From Actinomadura terrae (GTDB lineage: Bacteria; Actinomycetota; Actinomycetes; Streptosporangiales; Streptosporangiaceae), in NCBI RefSeq assembly GCF_022751215.1, contig NZ_JAICDG010000003.1, positions 868,001 to 932,000 on the forward strand: a DNA stretch of 64,000 bases, given 5' to 3'. The notes beneath the pieces are model-generated. The model was not told where the DNA came from. It was given only the letters and a program-made list of their open reading frames with translations, and made no database searches. The stretch's first letter is position 1. Every line of letters begins with the position of its first letter. This document shows, piece after piece, positions 1-7,265 of this stretch. A program made the position numbers and the translations under genes.

Positions 1-1066
1 TGCAGCCCTTCTGGATCAGCTGCTTGTACTTGTCGGTGTAGTCCAGCATGTTGTCGTTGATGAGATGGTCGGTCACCGGGCCTTTGTTGTCCTCGATGTC
101 CCAGTAGGTGTCGTAGTCGGGCAGGACGTGCAGGGCCGACTTCACCGCGGTGGTGTTGAGATAGAACTTCAGCGCCCCCGCGGGGAGGTCCTCCCACCGC
201 CGCACGTCGTAGATGTCGAACCCGCCGCCGTCTCCGAGGGCATGGTTGATCAGCCGGTCGCCCGCCTCTTTCGCCTCCTTCATCTTCTTGTCCTTGACGA
301 GCCCTTCGACGACTTTGAACTCCTTTTCGAGTGACTCTTTCTGGGAAATGCCGACGAACCCGCTCGCGTAGGAGTAGCCGATCAGGATGCGGAGCGAGAG
401 CAGGGGTTGGATCCAGCCGTTCCCGACCGCGATCCCCTGGAGGTTGAGCTGTTTCCCCGCCTTCTTCTCGTTCTTCTCCAGAATCCTCAGGGCGATCGCC
501 GGAACGTACTTCCCGGCATAGCTCTCACCGCAGACGTAGAGCGGGCAGTTCAAGTATTCTGGATGAAGGTCGAAGAACTCCTGGAGCGCCTGCCAGAACA
601 TCTCGGTCAGAGCCGCGGCATCGGTGACGTACTTCTTGTTGTCGGAGAAGCTGTACCCGGTGCCCACGGGCTGGTCCCAGTAGATGACGTGCGCCTCCTG
701 GTTCCAGCTGCTGGAGGTGACCGATACCGTTCCGGCGGCGTCGGGGCCGATGGACAGCGGCCCGTTCTCCAGGAACAGCCCGAGCAGCGAGGACGCGCCG
801 GGGCCGCCGTTGAGCCAGATCAGCAGGGGTGTCCCACTGATCAGGTCCTGCTGGTCGGCCGGCTCGGCGCGCGGGTTGCACGTCTGGCTCTCGAAGAACC
901 AGTAGAACAGGTGGTTCTTCTTCTCCGTGCTTTCGGGTTCGGCGATGTGCACGTGACCGGCATAGGACCGGGCCTGCTGGACGCCGCCGCCGTTGAAGTC
1001 GATGCTGAGCGTGTTGGACACGTTCGCGGGAATGGATTTGACCAGGTCGGGCTTGATATCGGGCAT
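1..1066 (-). CDS. Serine carboxypeptidase-like (S10) protein, 3' end cut by window
   Basis: Reads from an ATG at 1066 off the left edge, so the C-terminus, including the Asp and His of the S10 triad, is not visible. About residues 80-95 carry LLIWLNGGPGASS and residues 180-189 carry GESYAGKYVP, the S10 substrate-binding and nucleophile motifs (Ser182). S10 enzymes are carboxypeptidases or, in some plant and fungal relatives, acyltransferases. There is no signal peptide, although most family members are secreted or vacuolar, so a cytoplasmic role is inferred. It lies 29 bases behind the decarboxylase-family gene on the same strand and is probably co-transcribed. Both genes have clearly lower GC than their neighbours. 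A GTG at 1074 opens a different, unrelated frame. Family sure, substrate unknown. Confidence 0.85.
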   Translation of the reverse strand, partial: MPDIKPDLVKSIPANVSNTLSIDFNGGGVQQARSYAGHVHIAEPESTEKKNHLFYWFFESQTCNPRAEPADQQDLISGTPLLIWLNGGPGASSLLGLFLENGPLSIGPDAAGTVSVTSSSWNQEAHVIYWDQPVGTGYSFSDNKKYVTDAAALTEMFWQALQEFFDLHPEYLNCPLYVCGESYAGKYVPAIALRILEKNEKKAGKQLNLQGIAVGNGWIQPLLSLRILIGYSYASGFVGISQKESLEKEFKVVEGLVKDKKMKEAKEAGDRLINHALGDGGGFDIYDVRRWEDLPAGALKFYLNTTAVKSALHVLPDYDTYWDIEDNKGPVTDHLINDNMLDYTDKYKQLIQKGC

Positions 1067-1095
1067 GGGTCCACCGCCGTTCGATGACCGGTACC

Positions 1096-2325
1096 TCAGT
1101 ACTGGGTGGCGAAGGGCATGTGGCCGAGGGCGCGCATGTGGCGGGGACGGTTGAACAGCGCCTCCGTCCGCTCGATGTGCTCCAGGACGCCTATGCGCTG
1201 CCCCTGCTGGAGCTGGATGGCGGGAAACCGCCCCTTCTCGAACAGCAGAATGTTGAGCGAACCGCCGTACTTGATGTGCCCGACCCTGCCTCCCTTCTTG
1301 ATCGGGACCGGGTCCGTCTCGCCATACGTGATCTTTTGGTAGGCCTCATCGAACTCCACGGAGGCGATTGAGTTCAGGCCGACCGCCACCAGCCCGACAT
1401 AGCCCGGCTTCTTTTCCTGTTTTCCGTCCTTGTCCAGGTACGGGGTTTCGAAGATGGCGTAGCCCCGGCGGAAGCGGTCGAACATCCCGTAATCGTAGTT
1501 GTAGCCGACATTGTTGTTGTTGAGCAGCTCGGGGAAGTCCCACATCCCGTAGTAGATCCCGCCGACGCTGTCGTCGGAGTCCACGACCTTGCCTCCGACC
1601 GGGGCGTGGTACCAGTGGTAGGTGTCCGGCATCAGAATGCACGAGACCGCGGTTCCGCCCACGAACCTGTCCGCGAGTTCGGACCCGTTGAGCAGCTGGC
1701 GGACGTTCATGGCCACCGACTTGACCGGAATACGCGTCTCCGCGGTCAGGTTGTCGACGATCATGTTGATGATGCAGTCGGTCGGGGCGACCACGACGCT
1801 GAGATCATTTTCCCCGTCGATCTTTCGCTTGCCGGGCTTGACCTTCTTGAGGAAGAACTCGTTGAAGGTCTCCCAGTCCTCGATCTCGTAGTCCTCCATC
1901 CGCTTCGTTCCGATGTCCTTGATCCACTTCGAGATGAGGCTCTTGGACTTCGGGTCGTCCATCTGCTTCCCTTGCAGATAGGTGAAGTCGGCGGTCATCT
2001 CCAGCCCGGGGCCGGTGGTCACGAACTCCATGCCGGCGTAGTTCTCGTAGTTGATCCAGCTGAACTTCTCGATGTAGTCCAGGCTGGTCTTGACCGTCGG
2101 CTCTGTGTTGTACCAGTCCTCGAAGAATGCGCAGAGCTCGTCGATACCGGCGTTGCGCCAGTCGTAGTAGGGGCCGTCGCTGGGCCAGGACGGAGGCGGC
2201 ATCACATCGGCGATCGCCGCTTCGTACTTGGTTCGGAAGCCGTCGTGGTCGGATTCGTGCCATTCCCTGATCTTTGAGATGAACTCTTCGATCGTCTCGG
2301 GCCGCGTCTCAACGAGCATGGTCAT
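1096..2325 (-). CDS. Phosphatidylserine decarboxylase-family pyruvoyl enzyme (divergent)
   Basis: A 409-residue protein. About residues 157-169 match the FFxRxxxxGxR signature (FFLKKVKPGKRKI). Residues 232-244 carry DTYHWYHAPVGG, the conserved catalytic Asp/His region. Near the C-terminus IKYGGSLNILLF (Gly355-Ser356) occupies the self-cleavage site, where ordinary Psd proteins have LGST. Ser356 would become the pyruvoyl group. The long N-terminal extension (about 150 residues) and the GGS motif resemble the Psd-like amino-acid decarboxylase branch that includes fungal tryptophan decarboxylases, so the substrate may be an aromatic amino acid rather than phosphatidylserine; this is inference. 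The start at 2325 follows GGAAGAGGC with 7-base spacing; an in-frame start at 2418 lacks that signal. Forms a unit with the S10 gene. Lower GC than the surroundings. Confidence 0.85.
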   Translation of the reverse strand: MTMLVETRPETIEEFISKIREWHESDHDGFRTKYEAAIADVMPPPSWPSDGPYYDWRNAGIDELCAFFEDWYNTEPTVKTSLDYIEKFSWINYENYAGMEFVTTGPGLEMTADFTYLQGKQMDDPKSKSLISKWIKDIGTKRMEDYEIEDWETFNEFFLKKVKPGKRKIDGENDLSVVVAPTDCIINMIVDNLTAETRIPVKSVAMNVRQLLNGSELADRFVGGTAVSCILMPDTYHWYHAPVGGKVVDSDDSVGGIYYGMWDFPELLNNNNVGYNYDYGMFDRFRRGYAIFETPYLDKDGKQEKKPGYVGLVAVGLNSIASVEFDEAYQKITYGETDPVPIKKGGRVGHIKYGGSLNILLFEKGRFPAIQLQQGQRIGVLEHIERTEALFNRPRHMRALGHMPFATQY

Positions 2326-2458
2326 CTGTTTGCCTCTTCCTTCCTCCGGCACGGCGGTTCGCTCATGCGCAGCAGCAGGTTCGCGGTTTGCATCCCCTTG
2401 CCTACGGAGCGTAATCACCCCTTCATGGCCGCGTGCTTGAAGCTGTGGCGAACAGCTG

Positions 2459-2480
2459 ACGGCCGTCCGGTGACGGCCGT
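2459..2480. terminator. Hairpin between marR and the Psd-like gene
   Basis: Two copies of the self-complementary octamer ACGGCCGT, separated by six bases, can form an 8-bp stem. It lies just downstream of the MarR stop on the minus strand and upstream of the decarboxylase-family gene. It is a plausible intrinsic terminator, but no T tract follows. Confidence 0.45.
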
Positions 2481-2506
2481 GCGAGAGGGAGGTGTCGGCG
2501 AAGGCG

Positions 2507-2950
2507 TCAGTCCGTGGGCGGGTCGATGAGCAGGCGAATGCCGTCGACCAGCGCCTGCGCCTGCCCGTCGGGCCAGTCCGCGATCCGGTCCGCGAGGTGC
2601 CGGGTCAGCGCGTCGCGGAGCCCGGCGACCGTGTCGTGTCCCTCGGGCGTCAACGCGAGCAGGGTGGCCCGGCCGTCGCGGGGGTCGGGGCTGCGTTCGA
2701 GCAGGCCCGCGGCTTCGAGCCGGTCGGCATAGCGGCTCGCGCCGGACCGGTCGATGCCGACCTCGTCGGCGAGCCGCGCCGCGGACTGCGGACCGAGCCG
2801 CGCCAGCCCGCTCAGCATCGGATAGGTCTGGCGATCGACGCCCGGGGGCGCCGCGTCGAGGATCGCGGTGTAGAGCGCGCTCCGGTTGCGCCGCAGCAGC
2901 AACCGTCCCAGCGCTTCCCCCAGGTCACGTGCCAGTTCCGCATCCGTCAT
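2507..2950 (-). CDS. MarR-family transcriptional regulator
   Basis: A 147-residue winged-helix protein. The segment SAARLADEVGIDRSGASRYA (about 53-72) is the DNA-recognition helix-turn-helix, and DPRDGRATLLALTPEG is the typical MarR wing. It is divergent from an MFS exporter gene, with two inverted repeats in the shared promoter, which is the usual arrangement for a ligand-sensing repressor of an efflux pump. The ATG at 2950 was chosen because an in-frame extension to 3040 would run through the operators. The ligand cannot be told from sequence. Confidence 0.88.
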   Translation of the reverse strand: MTDAELARDLGEALGRLLLRRNRSALYTAILDAAPPGVDRQTYPMLSGLARLGPQSAARLADEVGIDRSGASRYADRLEAAGLLERSPDPRDGRATLLALTPEGHDTVAGLRDALTRHLADRIADWPDGQAQALVDGIRLLIDPPTD

Positions 2951-2962
2951 CCGCCCATGATA

Positions 2963-3013
2963 CGTGCAAGCCGCACGGAACGGACGTAGGGTGATTGCGT
3001 GCAAGTCGCACGC
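2963..3013. promoter_or_regulatory. Two MarR-type operator palindromes
   Basis: Near-identical 17-base palindromes lie between marR and the MFS gene. Site 1 is ACGTGCAAGCCGCACGG (2962-2978, one mismatch between arms). Site 2 is GCGTGCAAGTCGCACGC (2997-3013, perfect 6-bp arms around AAGTC). Centres are 35 bases apart, and site 2 ends 8 bases before the GAGGAGG of the MFS gene. Position and symmetry suggest binding by the adjacent MarR protein; this is inference. Confidence 0.7.
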
Positions 3014-3032
3014 ATTTGCGCGAGGAGGCCCC

Positions 3033-4496
3033 ATGGACACCCGTCACGTCCCGCCCGAGACCGGTTTTCGCGGCGCGCTGATCGGGCCGGTGCTGGTGCT
3101 GGCCACGCTGGTCGCCAGCATCATCAGCTCGTTCGGCGCCCCGCTCATCCCCACCGTCGCCCGCGACTTCCACGAGTCGCTGAGCACGGCGCAGTGGTCG
3201 CTGACGGTGGCGCTGCTCGTCGGCGCGGTGAGCTCCCCGGTCCTGGGGCGGCTCGGCGACGGCCCGCGGCGCCGGGCGACGATGCTCGGCGGCCTGGCGG
3301 TGGTCACGGCGGGCGGTGCCGTCGCCGCGCTGGCGGGCGGTCTGGAGATGCTGATCGTCGGCCGCGGACTGCAAGGCGTCGGGCTCGGGCTGGTGCCGCT
3401 GGCGATGGCCACCGCCCGGGACGAGCTGCCCCGGGCCAAGGTGGCGCCGATGATCGCGCTGCTGTCGGTGTCGGCGGGGGCGGGCCTTGGCGCCGGCTAC
3501 CCGATCAGCGGGTTGCTCGTCGACGCGTGGGGACTGGCGGGCGCCTACTGGTTCGGCGCGATCGTGTCCGGCCTCGCGCTGGCCTGTGTCGCCGCGGTCG
3601 TACCGTCCAGCGCGGGACGCGGCGCCGCCGACCGGCTCGACTGGGCCGGAACCGTGCTGCTCGCCCTGGCGCTGGTCGTCTCGCTGGTGGCGGTGGCGGA
3701 GGGGACGGAGTGGGGCTGGGGCTCACCGGCGATCATCGGCCTGCTGGCCGCCGGGGTGGTGCTCTTCGCGGTCTGGGCCGTGCAGCAGCTGCGCGCCGAG
3801 AACCCTCTCGTCCAGCTGCGCCTGCTCCGCCATCCCTCCGTGTTCTCCGGTGACACCTGCGCCATGGTGCTCGGTGTCGCGATGTACATGGTGCTCTCGG
3901 CGGTGACGGAGTTCGTGCAGTCCCCGCGCTCGGGCGGGTTCGGATTCTCCGCATCGGCCGTCGTGGCCGGCCTCGTCCTCGTCCCGCTGTCCTTCCTCAT
4001 GCTGAGCAGCTCCCGCGCCCTGCCGGTGTTGGTGGCACTCGTCGGGGCCCGGGGAGTGCTCGCGCTGGGCTGCCTCGTGGCCGCGCTGGGCTGCGGGTTC
4101 TTCGCCGTCTTCCACGGCGCCCTGTGGCAGGCCTTCGTCACGACGGGTGTCCTCGGAGTGGGGCTCGGCACCACCTTCGCCGCGATTCCCGGTCTGATCG
4201 TGCAGGCGATCCCCGCCGGGGAGACGGGCAGTGCCATGGGCTTCTACCAGGTGGTCCGCTTCACCGGATTCTCCTTGGGCAGCGCGCTCACCGCCACCAT
4301 CCTGGCCGCCCACGCGGGCGGCGACGGTCGACCCGCGGAGGGCGGCTACGTCATGGTGCTGTGGATCTCCGCAGCCATCTGCGTCGCCGCCGCCGCCCTC
4401 GCCTGGTTCATGGCCAGCCGATCGACCCTGCCCGCGCCCGTGGAGAGCGCCCCCCGCCGCGCGGCCCCGCCTAGCCGCACAGGGCGGTGTCGATGA
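3033..4496 (+). CDS. MFS drug-efflux transporter (DHA2-like)
   Basis: A 487-residue, strongly hydrophobic protein. The start at 3033 follows GAGGAGG with 5-base spacing; upstream in-frame starts would overlap the operators. The loop LGRLGDGPRRR after the second or third helix is the MFS motif A region, and RGLQGVGLGLVPLAMA resembles motif B/C of proton antiporters. The number of hydrophobic segments fits 12-14 helices. It is probably a drug/proton antiporter controlled by the divergent MarR regulator; the substrate is unknown. Its 3' end overlaps the convergent serine hydrolase gene by 26 bases. Confidence 0.87.
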   Translation: MDTRHVPPETGFRGALIGPVLVLATLVASIISSFGAPLIPTVARDFHESLSTAQWSLTVALLVGAVSSPVLGRLGDGPRRRATMLGGLAVVTAGGAVAALAGGLEMLIVGRGLQGVGLGLVPLAMATARDELPRAKVAPMIALLSVSAGAGLGAGYPISGLLVDAWGLAGAYWFGAIVSGLALACVAAVVPSSAGRGAADRLDWAGTVLLALALVVSLVAVAEGTEWGWGSPAIIGLLAAGVVLFAVWAVQQLRAENPLVQLRLLRHPSVFSGDTCAMVLGVAMYMVLSAVTEFVQSPRSGGFGFSASAVVAGLVLVPLSFLMLSSSRALPVLVALVGARGVLALGCLVAALGCGFFAVFHGALWQAFVTTGVLGVGLGTTFAAIPGLIVQAIPAGETGSAMGFYQVVRFTGFSLGSALTATILAAHAGGDGRPAEGGYVMVLWISAAICVAAAALAWFMASRSTLPAPVESAPRRAAPPSRTGRCR

Positions 4497-5586
4497 CGTG
4501 CATGGCGCGGCGGAAGTCGTCCATGTCCTCGGGCTCGGTGGTCATCGACATGGTCGCGGCGGCGCGCGGGCGGCCCCGCCGGTCGACGAGGACACCGGCG
4601 ACCGTCGCGTAGCCGTGCATCTGACCGGCGTGCCCGACCAGGTCTCCGCAGGACAGGTGGTTGACCTCCAGCCCGAGCCCGTACGCGTCGACGGCGCCCC
4701 CGGCCGGGAGCACGCGCCGCATCTCCGCCAGCTCGGACGGACGCAGCAGCCGTCCCCGCAGCAGCGCGGAGAAGAACCGGTTGACCTCGGCGGGCGTGGA
4801 CACCATCGCCCCGGCCGCGTCCAGGTAGCCGGTGTCCTGCTCGGTCACGTCGACGAAGCCGGGCACCCTGACGTAGCCGCGCGGGTGCGGCCCGCCGATG
4901 CGGAAGGAGTACGGTCGCGGCGCGTAGGTGTTCCGCAGCCGCAGCGGGCGGGCGATCCGGCGGGCGACCTCGCCGCGCCACGTCCGCGCGCCCGTGACCG
5001 CCTCGATCAGCCTGCCGAGCAGCAGGTACCCGGTGTTGGTGTACGACCAGGCACCGGTGGTGGGCTCCTGGGCGAACGCGTACCGGAGCAGCTCGTCCCG
5101 GTCCCAGTGCCGGAACCTCTGCTCGGCCCATTCCCTGCCGTGGGGCAACAGCGGTCCGGGATCGGGGAGGTGGCTGGTGTGCTGGAGGAGCTGCCGGACG
5201 GTGATCGACCGTCCGTCGCCGCCCCGCCCCCGCACCACGCCGGGCAGGTAGGTCTCGACCGGGGCGTCCAGCCGCACCCGCCCCTCGCCCACCAGCTGGA
5301 GCACGACGGTCGCGACGAACGCCTTGGTCGTGGAGCCGATGCGCACGAGCCCGTTCAGCGGCACGGGACGCCCGGTGCGCAGATCACCGGTCCCGCTCCG
5401 CAGCGTGACGGTCCGGGCGCCGGTGACCGACAGCAGCGCGCCGGGCGCGCCGATGTCCCGGACCATTCCGTCCAGATCCCGCTGGAGCGGTCCGCGCGGA
5501 TCGGGCGAGGGCGAGGGCGAGGCGGACGCGGGCGCGGGCGCGGTACCGAGGGCGACCGTGGTCGCGAGGAAAAGCCGAAGAAGCAC
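4471..5586 (-). CDS. Secreted serine beta-lactamase/D-Ala-D-Ala carboxypeptidase-like hydrolase
   Basis: A 371-residue protein of the class C beta-lactamase fold. An N-terminal hydrophobic stretch followed by PAPASASPSPSP looks like a signal peptide and a short Pro/Ser linker. Catalytic motifs are in order: STTK with nucleophile Ser85, YTN at 182-184, and HAG at 319-321 in place of KTG. HxG is common in esterase and DD-peptidase members of the family, so this is more likely a peptidase or esterase than a true beta-lactamase. It is monocistronic and convergent with the MFS gene. Confidence 0.86.
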   Translation of the reverse strand: MLLRLFLATTVALGTAPAPASASPSPSPDPRGPLQRDLDGMVRDIGAPGALLSVTGARTVTLRSGTGDLRTGRPVPLNGLVRIGSTTKAFVATVVLQLVGEGRVRLDAPVETYLPGVVRGRGGDGRSITVRQLLQHTSHLPDPGPLLPHGREWAEQRFRHWDRDELLRYAFAQEPTTGAWSYTNTGYLLLGRLIEAVTGARTWRGEVARRIARPLRLRNTYAPRPYSFRIGGPHPRGYVRVPGFVDVTEQDTGYLDAAGAMVSTPAEVNRFFSALLRGRLLRPSELAEMRRVLPAGGAVDAYGLGLEVNHLSCGDLVGHAGQMHGYATVAGVLVDRRGRPRAAATMSMTTEPEDMDDFRRAMHVIDTALCG

Positions 5587-5707
5587 GTGATCTCCCGTTC
5601 GTGAATGAAGATCAGCTTCCCGTCCGCCCGTCCTCGCTCACATCGGACCGCGCCCCCCGATCGATGGTGTCACCGCCTACACCGTCGGGACGGGCCGCCC
5701 CGAGGAT

Positions 5708-5721
5708 GGGACGTTCGGCCC
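5708..5721 (+). promoter_or_regulatory. DevR/DosR-like box upstream of the phosphoketolase remnant
   Basis: GGGACGTTCGGCCC keeps the 14-base spacing of the actinobacterial DevR/DosR/OsdR box (GGGAC-N4-GTCCC), with one arm mismatch. It sits 55 bases before the GTG of the remnant, about the same place as the box in front of the GNAT-synthetase pseudogene. No dosR or dosS gene is in the window. Confidence 0.5.
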
Positions 5722-5776
5722 TGATACCTGCGGCGGGGCGCGTGGTGCGGTGGTTCCAGCGAACCCTGGAGGAACC

Positions 5777-5955
5777 GTGACGCCCAACGTCCTGAGCACC
5801 GAGCGGCCGCACGACGTCGACTTCGAGCTGGTCGACGCGTACTGGCGGGCGGCGAACTATCTGTCGGCGGGCCAGATCTATCTGCTGGGCAATCCGCTGC
5901 TGCGTGAGCCGTTGCGGCTCGTCCACATCAAGCCGCGGCTGCTGGGGCACTGGGT
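5777..5955 (+). pseudogene. xfp: Phosphoketolase N-terminal fragment
   Basis: The first about 60 residues match the N-terminus of xylulose-5-phosphate/fructose-6-phosphate phosphoketolase: [18 protein letters not shown], then NPLLREPL and IKPRLLGHW. An intact enzyme is near 800 residues; here similarity stops right after GHW, where the family continues with GTTPG. The ribosome-binding site GGAGGA and GTG start are preserved, so a short chimeric peptide may still be made (frame open to 6211). Downstream bases belong to a doxX remnant, implying a deletion that joined two once-separate genes. Confidence 0.8.
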
Positions 5956-6211
5956 CCCTCCGCCAAGGCGTGGGTGGACGGCGGCAGCCCCACCGAGGGG
6001 TTCCTCAGGCACTCGCCGAAGGGCCCGCTCGCGGGGTTCTACCACGCCATCGCCGGGGGCCGGATGGGCGGACAACGTGTTCATGGACGAGCACCTGATC
6101 GACGCGCTGCTGATCGTCGGTCTGGCGCTGGTCAGCGCCGGCGACACCCTCGGCCTCGGCCGCTGGTGGGCCGGGACCCGCCTGGTCGAGCGCTTCCCCG
6201 TCCTCAAGTGA
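5956..6211 (+). pseudogene. DoxX-family membrane protein remnant
   Basis: Two pieces of a DoxX-type protein are visible in different frames. The first (from 5956) reads [20 protein letters not shown] and then [13 protein letters not shown]. The second, shifted in frame, reads [20 protein letters not shown] followed by [10 protein letters not shown] and ends at the TGA at 6211. The family N-terminus and roughly 50-60 residues of central membrane helices are missing. DoxX proteins are small quinone-linked or redox-associated membrane proteins. The second piece shares the frame of the phosphoketolase fragment. Confidence 0.75.
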
Positions 6212-6231
6212 CCACGCCGCGAGGCCCCGGC

Positions 6232-7116
6232 TCACGCGGCCGATTCGCTGGGCTCTCCGCTCTGCGGGACGATGGCGACGGTGCAGGGGGCGTGGTGGAG
6301 CATCGCCGAGCTGGTCGCCCCCAGCAGCAGCGGGTCGAGATGGCCGCCGCCGCGGTCGCCCACCACGAGCAGATCGGCGTCGCGCGCCGCGTCCAGCAGC
6401 GCTTCGCGGGGCCGTTCCAGCACCAGCGAGATCCGCATGTCGAGATCGGGGTAGCGTTCCCGCCACGGCCCGGCGACCCGTTCGAGCATGGTGGTGCGCG
6501 TCCTGGTCAGCCGGGCCTTGTCGGTGAACAGCGGCAGCTCGGATTCGGGCACCGCGCCCGGCTCCCAGGCGCCGCACACCACGCGCAGCGGCCAGCCGAG
6601 CAGGACGGCCTCCTCGACGGCCAGACCCAGCGCCGCGTCCCCGCCCACGGAGCCGTCGACCCCGGCCACCACCAGGCCGCGCGGGGGCGCGCCGTGCCGG
6701 ACGGCGATCACCGGACGGCGCGCCTGCGCGGGCAGCCGCATCGCCGTCGACCCGGCGGGCAGCCGGTGGCATTCGTGGGTGCCGACCACGATCAGCTCGG
6801 CGTTCTCGGACTCGCGCGCCAGCGCGTCCAGCACCGGTTCGCGCCTCAGCCGCCTGCGCACCGCGTCCGCGCCGAGTTCCCGCGCCCGGCGCACGCCCCG
6901 TTCGAGGAGCCTTTCGCCCGCCCGCCGGACGATCGCCTCGACGCCGTCGTCCACGTGCCCCGGCGGGTACGGCCAGTGCCAGCAGTGGCAGATGACCAGG
7001 GTGAGCTCTCGCGTCCGGGCCTCGGTGACCGCCCAGCGCAGGCCCGCATCGTTCTCCTCGGTCCCGTCGTAGCCGAACAGAACGTTCGGTCGCTGACTTC
7101 TCGGCAACCTGCCCAT
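6232..7116 (-). CDS. Universal stress protein, two tandem UspA domains
   Basis: 294 residues with two UspA domains. Domain 1 begins VLFGYDGTEEN and ends with LIVVGTHE. Domain 2 begins VVAGVDGSVGG and carries LLVVGDRGGGHLDPLLLGA, an ATP-binding-type GxxG motif. The ATG at 7116 follows GGGGGAGG; a 50-residue extension to 7269 has no such signal. It lies downstream of the Rv2004c-like gene on the same strand, the same neighbour relationship as Rv2004c/Rv2005c of the M. tuberculosis DosR regulon. Its own promoter probably lies in 7117-7265. Likely a cytoplasmic nucleotide-binding stress protein. Confidence 0.88.
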   Translation of the reverse strand: MGRLPRSQRPNVLFGYDGTEENDAGLRWAVTEARTRELTLVICHCWHWPYPPGHVDDGVEAIVRRAGERLLERGVRRARELGADAVRRRLRREPVLDALARESENAELIVVGTHECHRLPAGSTAMRLPAQARRPVIAVRHGAPPRGLVVAGVDGSVGGDAALGLAVEEAVLLGWPLRVVCGAWEPGAVPESELPLFTDKARLTRTRTTMLERVAGPWRERYPDLDMRISLVLERPREALLDAARDADLLVVGDRGGGHLDPLLLGATSSAMLHHAPCTVAIVPQSGEPSESAA

Positions 7117-7189
7117 CGTCCGCCTCCCCCTGGTCGTCGGGGAACTTCCGCCTTCTGTTCCAGTCTCCGCTTCGGATACCCGCTCAGCA

Positions 7190-7205
7190 GGTACCAAAGG
7201 TCCCC
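7190..7205 (-). promoter_or_regulatory. Degenerate DevR-like box upstream of usp
   Basis: On the minus strand GGGGACCTTTGGTACC keeps one good GGGAC half-site and a poor second half. It lies about 75 bases before the USP start. Weaker than the sites at 5708 and 8845; listed because of its position. Confidence 0.3.
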
Positions 7206-7265
7206 GATCACTCGGGCCCCCGCCGTTGGTGGGAAGGGCCACGAACGAAGTCTGACGCCCGTGCC

